From Romboutsia faecis (lineage in GTDB: Bacteria; Bacillota; Clostridia; Peptostreptococcales; Peptostreptococcaceae), in assembly GCF_014323405.1 (NCBI RefSeq), contig NZ_JACRWE010000005.1:168001-232000 (forward strand): a stretch of DNA of 64,000 bases. Direction: 5' to 3'. The notes under the pieces were generated by a model. It made no database searches and was not told where the DNA came from. It was given only the letters and a program-made list of their open reading frames with translations. The translations under genes were made by a program, and so were the position numbers. Below, piece after piece: positions 56,581 to 64,000 of the stretch (its first letter is position 1; the number at the start of each line of letters is the position of its first letter).

Positions 56581-56620
56581 AAAAAGGTTGAGAAACCCAA
56601 TATGGTATCTCAACCTTTTT
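56581..56620. terminator. Bidirectional terminator
   Basis: AAAAAGGTTGAGA / TCTCAACCTTTTT, 13-bp stem between convergent genes. A second hairpin (GGATGTTA / TAACATCC, about 56542-56566) lies just before it. Confidence 0.9.
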
Positions 56621-57122
56621 AACTGTCTTTTTTATTTATGTTAAAAGGACCGTGTATTAATTCTAATTTCTTTAATAATCTTCTTCTATTTAAAATATTA
56701 TAAGTATTAGTAATAGAAGTTACTACTAAAATACCAAGGGCGATTGCTGCACTAATAGATAATGTATCGACACCTTTTGAAAAACCTAATTCAAATTCTT
56801 TTTGAACCATATAAAGCATTGTATTATAAATTCCTACCCCAGGAGCAAGAGGTAATATACCTGGTATAGTAAATACTGTAGCAGGATTTTTTAATTTTCT
56901 TGCTAAAACTTCGCCTAAAAAGGCAACAAATCCTGCAGCAAAGAATGTTGAAATGACAGCATTATCATTCCATTTAAATAGGAATATATACAGTAGCCAT
57001 CCTAAACCTCCGATTATTCCAGATGGAATTAGAGAAACTTTTGGTGCACTAAAGTATACAGCAAATCCAACCGTAGCCAAAAATGCAAATGTAAAATTTA
57101 AATAAATTGGTAAATCGACCAT
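56619..57122 (-). CDS. Threonine/serine exporter, ThrE C-terminal-type subunit (DUF3815)
   Basis: The 167-residue membrane protein has about four or five segments and the family stretch FTIPGILPLAPGVGIYNTMLYM. In many bacteria ThrE is one chain; here, as in other Firmicutes, it is two. The start overlaps the stop of the partner as TAATG, so translation is coupled. Substrates are inferred from the corynebacterial exporter. Confidence 0.9.
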   Translation of the reverse strand: MVDLPIYLNFTFAFLATVGFAVYFSAPKVSLIPSGIIGGLGWLLYIFLFKWNDNAVISTFFAAGFVAFLGEVLARKLKNPATVFTIPGILPLAPGVGIYNTMLYMVQKEFELGFSKGVDTLSISAAIALGILVVTSITNTYNILNRRRLLKKLELIHGPFNINKKDS

Positions 57123-57910
57123 TATAATCTACCTCCTACTCTAAACCAAAACTCAAGAACGAATCCGACCCCGGCTGCTATTGATATAAAAATAATAGTG
57201 GCATCAAAGAATCTAACAACACCAGACATTAAGTCTCCTGCAATTAGATCACGAACACCTTTAATAAATGGAACCCCTGGTAGTAAAGGCATTATAGAAC
57301 CAACTATAAGCATTTTAGGAGTAGATAAGAATCCCATCTCTGTAAGTATAACTCCAGAACCAGCCATTAAAATTGATGCAACTAAACAACAAAAGCTTGG
57401 TATATAGCTGATTTTTATTAATTGATCATAAACAAATTGTGCAACCATTGATACCATAAATGTTAATATAAAATCAAATGGAGAATTTCCACCGACTAAG
57501 TAAGCGAATGATGCAGATCCTATTCCCGTAAACATATAATTAATCCATGTTGGATAAGCTTTAAAAGATGCAATTTGCTTTAATCTATCCATAGATTCTT
57601 TAACAGTCATATTTGGATTTTTTACAAAATCTCTAGAAAAATCATTTATCAATGCAATTCTCCCTAGATTTATTGCCCTACGATTAATAGTTTTCATAAA
57701 GCTATATCCATCAAATCTATCATCTGAGATAATTACCACTGTAGGAGTAGTAAAGACATTTACATGGTTAAAACCTCTAGATTTACAAATTCTTTTGATT
57801 GTATCTTCAACTCTATAAGTTTCTGCTCCATTAGATAACATAAGCTCTCCTATGAATAAAGCAAGTCTTAGAATATTTTTTTTATATTCAGGTTCTTCTA
57901 CTTGAAACAT
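57122..57910 (-). CDS. Threonine/serine exporter, ThrE N-terminal-type subunit (DUF1212)
   Basis: The 262-residue partner has a soluble N-terminal region of about 110 residues with LMLSNGAETYRVEDTI and the following KSRGF. About five membrane segments come next, including PLLPGVPFIKGVRDLIAGDLMSG. Together with the distal gene it makes a full ThrE-type amino-acid exporter. GGAGG precedes the ATG on the minus strand. The 262-base gap upstream is AT-rich and holds only promoter-like sequence. Confidence 0.92.
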   Translation of the reverse strand: MFQVEEPEYKKNILRLALFIGELMLSNGAETYRVEDTIKRICKSRGFNHVNVFTTPTVVIISDDRFDGYSFMKTINRRAINLGRIALINDFSRDFVKNPNMTVKESMDRLKQIASFKAYPTWINYMFTGIGSASFAYLVGGNSPFDFILTFMVSMVAQFVYDQLIKISYIPSFCCLVASILMAGSGVILTEMGFLSTPKMLIVGSIMPLLPGVPFIKGVRDLIAGDLMSGVVRFFDATIIFISIAAGVGFVLEFWFRVGGRL

Positions 57911-58172
57911 TGTACACCTCCAGAACTTCTTTTATAACAAAGAAGATTATACCAAATATTTATAATAAAGATATGTTTTTACAAAAATTTAACTATAAAT
58001 ATATTTAATAATAAGCATAGCTTTTTTATAGTTTTAGCTTTTATGATATTTTCATAATAAAATATATAAAAAATATATAAAAAATATTTTACTTACATAT
58101 TTTTGAATGTAACATGAGATAAGACAAAACCATATAATACTAATATCTTAAATGTAAAGGGGATTTTAGTAT

Positions 58173-59546
58173 ATGGTTTTGACAGGAGCTCATTATATTT
58201 ACATTTTATTTATGCTAGCCATCCTGATTATAATGATTATGAAAAAGGATGTAATAGTACCATGTATATTAGGTATATTCTGCCTAGGATTATTTTACAC
58301 TCAAAGTATACCTCAAGCAACGAATGCAGTATTCAATGCTCTTATAGTTTCTTTAAATGAACTTGCACCAGTAATTCTTATTATATCCGTAATGGTTGCA
58401 TTATCTAAAGCCCTAGAAGACAATAATGCTATTAACTATATGATAAAACCTTTTTCTAAGATTATAAAAACTCCAACAACAGCATTCTTTGTAGTTGGGA
58501 TTGTAATGTTCTTATTATCATGGTTCTTCTGGCCAACACCAGCAGTTGCATTAGTAGGAGCAATATTCTTACCAGTAGCTATGGAAGTAGGATTACCTGC
58601 AATAGGTGTTGCTATGGCCCTTAATTTATTTGGTCATGGTTTAGCTTTGTCAACAGACTTTGTTATTCAAGGTGCACCAGCAATAACAGGTGGGGCAGCA
58701 GGAATAGAAGCTGCTCAAGTTATAAGTGAAGGTATGCCACTATTTTGGGTAATGGGGATAGTTACTATAGCAGCAGCTTTTTATTATCTAAGAAGAGACC
58801 TGAAAAAAGGTATGTTTAAAGAAGAGTTAAAGCAAGTTGAACATGTAGAAATAAAATCTTTTAACAAAAAAGCTAAAATAGCTACTTTATTAGTGTTAAT
58901 AGGTTTTGCATTAGATATAGCTGCTATGTACGCTTTAAATTTAAAAGGTGGAGATGCAACAGCACTATTAGGTGGAACAGCACTTCTTTTAATTGTAATT
59001 ATTAATGCTATGAATCATAAAAAAGATTGTTTAGACTCAGTTTGTAAGAATGTTATAGATGGATTTGTATTTGGGATAAAAATATTTGGAGCAATAATCC
59101 CAATAGCAGCTTTCTTCTATATGGGTGAAGTAGCACCAATAACTTCTGTACTAGGAGAAGTATTACCAGCTGGATCTCAAGGATTATTATCTGATATGGG
59201 TATAGCATTATCTCAAGCAGTACCATTAAATAAACTAGCAGTAGCAAGTATACAAACTGTAGTAGGTGCAATTACAGGACTTGATGGTTCTGGATTCTCA
59301 GGAATATCATTGGTAGGTTCATTGGCATCTGTATTTGGAACAGCTGTAAATGCAAGTGTTGGAGCACTTTGTGCTTTAGGTCAAATTGCTGGAATATGGG
59401 TTGGTGGAGGATGTTTAGTTCCTTGGGGATTAATATCAGCTGCAGCGATTTGTGGAGTTAGCCCAGTAGATTTAGCAAAAAGAAACTTTAAGCCAATAAT
59501 GATTGGATTTGTTGTGACGACAATAGTTGCAGTGTTCATTATTTAA
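58173..59546 (+). CDS. Ion-transporter-superfamily permease, substrate unknown
   Basis: The 457-residue protein has about eleven membrane segments and internal pseudo-symmetry. Conserved-looking loops are FFWPTPAVALVGAIFLPVAMEVG, ALSTDFVIQGAPAITGGAAG and GLDGSGFSGISLVGSLASVFG, typical of re-entrant regions in anion/citrate or Na+/H+ antiporter-like carriers. I cannot assign a substrate. AAAGGGG precedes the ATG. It is monocistronic. Confidence 0.75.
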   Translation: MVLTGAHYIYILFMLAILIIMIMKKDVIVPCILGIFCLGLFYTQSIPQATNAVFNALIVSLNELAPVILIISVMVALSKALEDNNAINYMIKPFSKIIKTPTTAFFVVGIVMFLLSWFFWPTPAVALVGAIFLPVAMEVGLPAIGVAMALNLFGHGLALSTDFVIQGAPAITGGAAGIEAAQVISEGMPLFWVMGIVTIAAAFYYLRRDLKKGMFKEELKQVEHVEIKSFNKKAKIATLLVLIGFALDIAAMYALNLKGGDATALLGGTALLLIVIINAMNHKKDCLDSVCKNVIDGFVFGIKIFGAIIPIAAFFYMGEVAPITSVLGEVLPAGSQGLLSDMGIALSQAVPLNKLAVASIQTVVGAITGLDGSGFSGISLVGSLASVFGTAVNASVGALCALGQIAGIWVGGGCLVPWGLISAAAICGVSPVDLAKRNFKPIMIGFVVTTIVAVFII

Positions 59547-59586
59547 TTTACAAAATATAAGGAAAAATCTTAAATTTCTAATTGGC

Positions 59587-59615
59587 TTGATAAATTCCTC
59601 CTATTTTCCTATAAT
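59587..59615 (+). promoter_or_regulatory. Promoter of the amidase gene
   Basis: TTGATA, 17 bases, TATAAT; a vegetative-type promoter about 55 bases before the start. Confidence 0.7.
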
Positions 59616-59674
59616 GTAGACATATTATAAAATCAATAATTATAAATATAGAAAAAATGAAAATGGGAGGAAGT

Positions 59675-61978
59675 ATGAATAATAAGAGATTGAGAGCTTT
59701 ATTAGGTGCTGGAGTATTAACAGCAGCTATGGCATTTACAAATATAGCTGATGCAGCGACTAAGTATGCAATGACAACAGCAAATTTAAACTTTAGAACT
59801 GGTCCTAGTACAAGTAATAAAATAATAACTACAATAAAGAAAAATACTAAGGTTGAAGTAGTTTCATATGATGGCAAGTGGGCAAAAATAAAATATAACA
59901 ATCAATTAGGGTATTCTAGCAAAGATTATCTTTCGGAAGTTAGTTCAAGTAGTGGATCAACATCAACAACGAAGAAAACTGGAACAGTAACAACTGATGT
60001 ATTAAATATAAGAAGCGGAGCAGGAACATCATATTCAAAAATAGGAACATTAAAAAAGGGTGCTACAGTAAAAATTCTTCAAACAAGTAAAGGATGGCAC
60101 AAGATAGAATTATCAGGTTCAAAAACAGGATGGGTAAGTGCAGACTACATAAAAATAACTACGAGTTCTAACTCAGGAAGTACATCAGGCGGAAGTTCAA
60201 GTAGTGGATCAACATCAACAACAAAGAAAACTGGAACAGTAACAACTGATGTATTAAATATAAGAAGTGGAGCAGGAACATCATATTCAAAAATAGGAAC
60301 ATTAAAAAAGGGTGCTACAGTAAAAATTCTTCAAACAAGTAAAGGATGGCACAAGATAGAATTATCAGGTTCAAAAACAGGATGGGTAAGTGCAGACTAC
60401 ATAAAAATAACTACAAGTTCTAACTCAGGAAGTACGTCAGGCGGAAGTTCAAGTAGTGGATCAACATCAACAACGAAGAAAACTGGAACAGTAACAACTG
60501 ATGTATTAAATATAAGAAGTGGAGCAGGAACATCATATTCAAAAATAGGAACATTAAAAAAAGGTGATACAGTAAAAATCCTTCAAACAAGTAATGGATG
60601 GCACAAGATAGAATTATCAAGTTCAAAAACAGGATGGGTAAGTGCAGACTACATAAAAATAACTACAAGTTCTAACTCAGGAAGTACATCAGGCGGAGAT
60701 TCAAGTAGTGGGTCAAATAATAATGGAAGTGGATCAAATAACAATACAAGTGGTGGAAATACTGAGAATGATTCTAATGATAACTCTACTGAAGAATCTA
60801 ATGAAATAGGAATAGTAACAACAGATGTATTAAATGTAAGAAGTGGAGCTGGTGTATCTTATTCTGTTGTAACACAAATAACTAAAAATACTAAAGTAAC
60901 AATATTAAGTAGTAACGATGGTTGGTATAAGATAAAACTATCTGATGGAACTACTGGTTGGGTTAGTGCAAGCTACATAAAAATTGATAATGGATCTAGT
61001 ACAACTCAACAGCCATTACCGATACCAACATCAACGCCAACCTATGTAGATGCACCAGTTAATACAGAAGTAATGAATTCTGAATATGATAAGTATCAAA
61101 ATATGCTAACAATGAAAAAAGATGTAAGTGAAGGTCTAAAATCATTATCTATAAAATCTAACGAAGATTTTGATGTAGAGTACAGCATATATGGAAGTGG
61201 TAGTTGGAAAACTGCATCTAATGGAGCAGCATTATCGAGCTCAACTATAGAAGGAGTAAAAATAAATTTAAAAAATGCCCCATCTAATTATCATATATTC
61301 TATAGAGTAAAGGTAGCAAACCAAGGTTGGCAAAATTGGGTTAAAGATGGAGATATATCAGGAGAAATAAAAGTAAATAAAGCAATATCAGATATAGAAA
61401 TAAGAGTTGTAGTATCAGATAGTGTAAATCATATGGTAAAAGAAACTATTGCAGTTGACTTAGGGCACAATGTAGCTAGACCAGTATTAAGAGGAGCTGT
61501 AAATGGAATATATGATGAAGACTATTTAATAAGAGAAGTTGGTAAAAAAGTTGTGTATAAGTTAAGAAGCTTAGGATACAACGTTGTTGAAACAAAACCA
61601 ACAGGATCTTACTCACAATCAGATGAGTTAAAATTAAGAGCACAGGCTGCAAATGCAAATGAGGTAGATAAGTTTGTATCTATACATTTCAATAGTGGAG
61701 ATAAAGGAGCAAATGGAACTGAAGTTTATTACTCAACAGTAGCAGGTTCAAAGTCATTAGCAACAAATGTAACTAACAACATAGCTAACTCATTTAGCTT
61801 CAAAAACAGAGGTGCAAAAGATGGAAGTCATTTATATGTACTTAAAAATACTCAAATGCCAGCAATATTAGTAGAAGGATGCTTCTTAGACCAAATAGAT
61901 ATGGATAAATTCATATCTAAAGGAAGTCAGGCATATCAAATAATGGCAGATAACATAGTAAATGGAATAATTAAATAA
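59675..61978 (+). CDS. Secreted N-acetylmuramoyl-L-alanine amidase with five SH3b repeats
   Basis: The 767-residue protein has a signal peptide (about 1-28), a diverged SH3b domain (30-88) and three nearly identical SH3b units (90-341) with Ser/Gly/Thr linkers. A fifth SH3b (about 385-445) and a segment with GWQNWVKDGDISG resembling a clostridial ChW repeat (about 535-585) follow. The C-terminal amidase_3 domain (590-767) has zinc His in DLGHN, His in SIHFNSG and Glu in LVEGCF. It should cleave the stem peptide from glycan in the cell wall. ATG 59675 follows GGGAGG. Confidence 0.94.
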   Translation: MNNKRLRALLGAGVLTAAMAFTNIADAATKYAMTTANLNFRTGPSTSNKIITTIKKNTKVEVVSYDGKWAKIKYNNQLGYSSKDYLSEVSSSSGSTSTTKKTGTVTTDVLNIRSGAGTSYSKIGTLKKGATVKILQTSKGWHKIELSGSKTGWVSADYIKITTSSNSGSTSGGSSSSGSTSTTKKTGTVTTDVLNIRSGAGTSYSKIGTLKKGATVKILQTSKGWHKIELSGSKTGWVSADYIKITTSSNSGSTSGGSSSSGSTSTTKKTGTVTTDVLNIRSGAGTSYSKIGTLKKGDTVKILQTSNGWHKIELSSSKTGWVSADYIKITTSSNSGSTSGGDSSSGSNNNGSGSNNNTSGGNTENDSNDNSTEESNEIGIVTTDVLNVRSGAGVSYSVVTQITKNTKVTILSSNDGWYKIKLSDGTTGWVSASYIKIDNGSSTTQQPLPIPTSTPTYVDAPVNTEVMNSEYDKYQNMLTMKKDVSEGLKSLSIKSNEDFDVEYSIYGSGSWKTASNGAALSSSTIEGVKINLKNAPSNYHIFYRVKVANQGWQNWVKDGDISGEIKVNKAISDIEIRVVVSDSVNHMVKETIAVDLGHNVARPVLRGAVNGIYDEDYLIREVGKKVVYKLRSLGYNVVETKPTGSYSQSDELKLRAQAANANEVDKFVSIHFNSGDKGANGTEVYYSTVAGSKSLATNVTNNIANSFSFKNRGAKDGSHLYVLKNTQMPAILVEGCFLDQIDMDKFISKGSQAYQIMADNIVNGIIK
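59944..60699 (+). repeat. Three 252-bp tandem repeats within the amidase gene
   Basis: Units begin at 59944, 60196 and 60448, each 84 codons, covering one SH3b domain plus linker. Units 1 and 2 differ at only a few third positions; unit 3 has a few amino-acid changes (for example Ala to Asp, Lys to Asn). Such near identity indicates recent duplication or conversion. Confidence 0.95.
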
Positions 61979-61998
61979 TAGATTAATATTTCTATAAT

Positions 61999-62057
61999 TA
62001 AAATAGGGCTATCTATATTCAGTATTATTTGATCTGAATTAAAGATAACCCTATTTT
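61999..62057. terminator. Bidirectional terminator between amidase and rubrerythrin genes
   Basis: AAAATAGGGCTATC and GATAACCCTATTTT-type arms with an inner TTCAG/CTGAA stem, T-rich on both strands. Confidence 0.85.
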
Positions 62058-62058
62058 T

Positions 62059-62598
62059 TTATTTATAGTTTTCTGCTCTTACTTGGAAATATGATTGAGG
62101 ATGGTCGCATACTGGACATACTTTTGGAGCTTTTTTACCATAATGTATATGGCCACAGTTTTGACAATGCCAAGCAACTTCCTCTGATTTTTCAAATATA
62201 ACTTCATTTTCTAAGTTTTCAAGAAGTTTAAGATATCTTTCTTCATGTTCTTTTTCAATTTCGCCAACAGCTTTAAATAAGTAAGCTATTTTAGTGAAAC
62301 CTTCTTCTTCTGCTTCTTTCGCGAAAGTTGCATACATATCTGTCCACTCATAGTTTTCACCAGAAGCGGCATCTTTTAAGTTTTCTGGAGTAGATGGTAT
62401 ACCATCATGAAGTAGTTTGAACCATATTTTAGCATGTTCTTTTTCATTATTAGCAGTTTCTTCGAAAATAGCTGCTATTTGATTGTATCCTTCTTTTTTT
62501 GCTTTTGAGGCATAGTAAGTATATTTAGTTCTTGCTTGAGACTCTCCTGCAAATGCAGCTAATAAATTCTTTTCAGTTTTACTTCCTTTTAGTTCCAT
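62059..62598 (-). CDS. rbr: Rubrerythrin
   Basis: Rubrerythrin is a non-heme diiron peroxidase protecting anaerobes from hydrogen peroxide. The 179-residue chain has the ferritin-like diiron domain ([33 protein letters not shown]) and a C-terminal rubredoxin domain (CQNCG and CPVCDHP). GGAGGG precedes the ATG on the minus strand. A PerR-like half palindrome overlaps the -10 region. Confidence 0.97.
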   Translation of the reverse strand: MELKGSKTEKNLLAAFAGESQARTKYTYYASKAKKEGYNQIAAIFEETANNEKEHAKIWFKLLHDGIPSTPENLKDAASGENYEWTDMYATFAKEAEEEGFTKIAYLFKAVGEIEKEHEERYLKLLENLENEVIFEKSEEVAWHCQNCGHIHYGKKAPKVCPVCDHPQSYFQVRAENYK

Positions 62599-62631
62599 AA
62601 TATCCCTCCAAGATTAAGATTACCTAAGGTG

Positions 62632-62647
62632 ATTATAATTATTAGTG
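62632..62647 (-). promoter_or_regulatory. Candidate PerR box at the rubrerythrin promoter
   Basis: TTATAATTATTAGTG matches about 11 of 14 defined positions of the PerR box (TTATAATNATTATAA) and overlaps TATAAT on the minus strand. The AT-rich background makes this tentative. Confidence 0.35.
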
Positions 62648-62720
62648 TCTAATATTAATCTTATACTAAAAAAAGGAATATGTTAAGTAAGATAGTTATT
62701 TTTTTATGTAAAAATAATTT

Positions 62721-63662
62721 TTAATTGAGCAATTTAAACTCATAACCAGCATTTCTAGCAGAGTCTATAATTTCACCTAAAATTTCAGTATTAGTTTTTG
62801 AAACTGCATGTAAAAGTAAAATTGAACCATTATGTAGGTTATCTAGAATCTTATGTTTTGCATAGTTGATCTCTGGTTGCTTTTCTGGATCCCAATCATC
62901 ATAGGCAAAACTCCAAAATACTGTTTTATAACCTAAATCATTAGTCATAGCTAAACTTCTTTCAGAGTAATATCCCATGGGAGGTCGGAAAAATTTTTTC
63001 ATATCTAATCCGGTAATTTCTTTATATTTAGATTCAACATCAGAAAACTCTTCTTTGAATTTAGTAATATCAGATGTCAATGTTGGCATAGAGGAATGAG
63101 TTTTACTATGATTTCCTACTATATGGCCTTCATCAACCATTCTCTTAACAAGATCAGGATTTTTTTCTAAATAATAAGAAGTAACAAAGAATACTGCTTT
63201 TACATTCTTTTCTTTAAGAACATCCAATATTTTTGAAGTATAGCCATTTTCATAGCCTTCATCAAAAGTTAGATATAGTGTTTTAGTAGTTTCATTAACT
63301 GGCCCATTATAAATAGCATTGTAATTTGATAAGTCATAAGTTAGTTTAGGGTTTATTGCAGGAGTAGTGTGAGTGTCATTTGGTATATAGAACCAACTAG
63401 TAATTTCATTATCTTTGTTGCTGTAATCTGTAGTAGTACTTTTATTTGTTGGATTATTATTTATACTAGAATCTCTATCAAGAGAAGTATCATTATTAGT
63501 ATTATTGTTATTAGAAGTTTCTTGTTTTGGGAATTTATTATTAGAGTTTGATTGTTCACTATTAAAAAAAGAGGTTTCTTTTACTTTGTCAAATAAAGTA
63601 CAACCCGTAAGACAAAGTGATATTGTTATAAATAGTGAAAAATAAATAATTATTTTACGCAT
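62721..63662 (-). CDS. pdaA: PdaA-type polysaccharide deacetylase lipoprotein
   Basis: The 313-residue lipoprotein has a signal with lipobox LTGC (Cys21), a Ser/Asn/Thr linker to about 90, then a NodB-type domain with TFDEGYENGYT, NHSKTHSSMP, FRPPMGYYSE and LLHAVS. TFDEGYENGYT is characteristic of PdaA, which deacetylates muramic acid before delta-lactam formation in spore cortex. Sporulation control is likely but no sigma-G promoter was confirmed. GGAGG precedes the ATG. Confidence 0.93.
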   Translation of the reverse strand: MRKIIIYFSLFITISLCLTGCTLFDKVKETSFFNSEQSNSNNKFPKQETSNNNNTNNDTSLDRDSSINNNPTNKSTTTDYSNKDNEITSWFYIPNDTHTTPAINPKLTYDLSNYNAIYNGPVNETTKTLYLTFDEGYENGYTSKILDVLKEKNVKAVFFVTSYYLEKNPDLVKRMVDEGHIVGNHSKTHSSMPTLTSDITKFKEEFSDVESKYKEITGLDMKKFFRPPMGYYSERSLAMTNDLGYKTVFWSFAYDDWDPEKQPEINYAKHKILDNLHNGSILLLHAVSKTNTEILGEIIDSARNAGYEFKLLN

Positions 63663-63813
63663 AATTTTATACCTCCTTACACATAATATTTATGTTATTA
63701 ATTTTATTAACAAAAAGAATAAAATTTAAACCTAATATTATGGAAGTTTTAAGCAAGATATCATTAGATAATACTCAACATAATAAAAATAAATAAAAAA
63801 TATAAAAAAAGTA

Positions 63814-64000
63814 TTGCTATTATTTTAAATCGATGATATAGTAATACTTGTCCGAAAGAGAAGGACAAAAATGAACTTTGAAAATTAAACAGTAGGTTAA
63901 TTTATAAAATTAATTCTTATAAAGAATTATTCGAAACAACCAAACAAAGCCAGATATATAATAGTATCTGAGCCCATGTCAAACCACAACAGGATTTGAG
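63814..64000 (+). promoter_or_regulatory. Probable rRNA operon promoter and leader (16S gene begins beyond the window)
   Basis: TTGCTA, 17 bases, TATAGT (63814-63842) precedes GAACTTTGAAAATTAAACAG, a sequence type found in clostridial 16S leaders and spacers. The last bases, GGATTTGAG, fit the lead into the GAGAGTTTGATC start of 16S rRNA. The gap from 63663 to 63813 is AT-rich with no ORF. The call rests on pattern memory, since the 16S gene itself is not seen. Confidence 0.5.

Overview
The window is a low-GC (roughly 30 %), densely coded chromosomal segment from a spore-forming Clostridia-class Firmicute, most likely of the Peptostreptococcaceae (Clostridioides / Paeniclostridium / Paraclostridium / Romboutsia type). 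The grounds are codon use rich in ATA/AGA/TTA, strong AGGAGG ribosome sites, a six-cysteine SCIFF peptide with its radical-SAM maturase in a queA-tgt-yajC neighbourhood, spore-type genes (a PdaA-like deacetylase, a CotJC-type manganese catalase, a possible BofC-like protein), HemZ, and class Ib ribonucleotide reductase. No complete rRNA or tRNA gene is present, so the genus is inference. There is no prophage, insertion sequence or CRISPR array. The window is core genome with small regulatory and signalling islands.

Layout. 1-1068: a second-type ribosomal protein S4 gene (partial, minus strand) behind two duplicated promoters carrying Fur-box-like sequence, separated by a terminator. 1069-11056: MutS-like membrane ATPase, DUF1461 protein, HflX GTPase, HEAT protein, Nudix protein, YigZ, XRE-TPR regulator, a split TauE permease pair, NadE, YebC. 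11254-14063: a coherent 5-oxoproline operon (DUF969-DUF979 transporter, pyroglutamyl peptidase, gamma-glutamylcyclotransferase-like protein). 14229-19004: manganese catalase, cell-wall deacetylase, YczE-type membrane protein and small Cys-rich or unknown proteins. 19326-27712: ruvCAB, queA, tgt, yajC, the SCIFF peptide and maturase, gamma-carbonic anhydrase. 27987-40870: UbiB kinase, recJ, apt, the Rel (p)ppGpp enzyme, dtd, metallo-hydrolase, hemZ, hisS, aspS. 41021-44414: NrdR-box-controlled nrdE/nrdF.

44581-54967 is the signalling part. It has an AgrA-type LytTR response regulator without a kinase, an unknown membrane protein behind LytTR-like repeats, an XRE/DEMQE-protein pair, a methyltransferase with a terminator-containing leader, a sulfite/nitrite reductase, and an agr quorum-sensing locus. 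That locus comprises an AgrC-like membrane stub without a kinase domain, AgrB and a 39-residue AgrD. Two c-di-GMP enzymes (GGDEF/HD-GYP and SBP-EAL) flank a DUF2325 gene controlled by a Fur-box palindrome. 55171-63662 holds csoR, rseC, a split ThrE exporter, a large permease, a multi-SH3b amidase with 252-bp tandem repeats, rubrerythrin and pdaA. The last ~190 bases look like the promoter and leader of an rRNA operon whose 16S gene would start just beyond the window.

The most unusual elements are the agr locus with its kinase-less receptor, the duplicated Fur-type promoters that may drive a ~260-nt small RNA, and a structured non-coding block between ruvA and ruvB.
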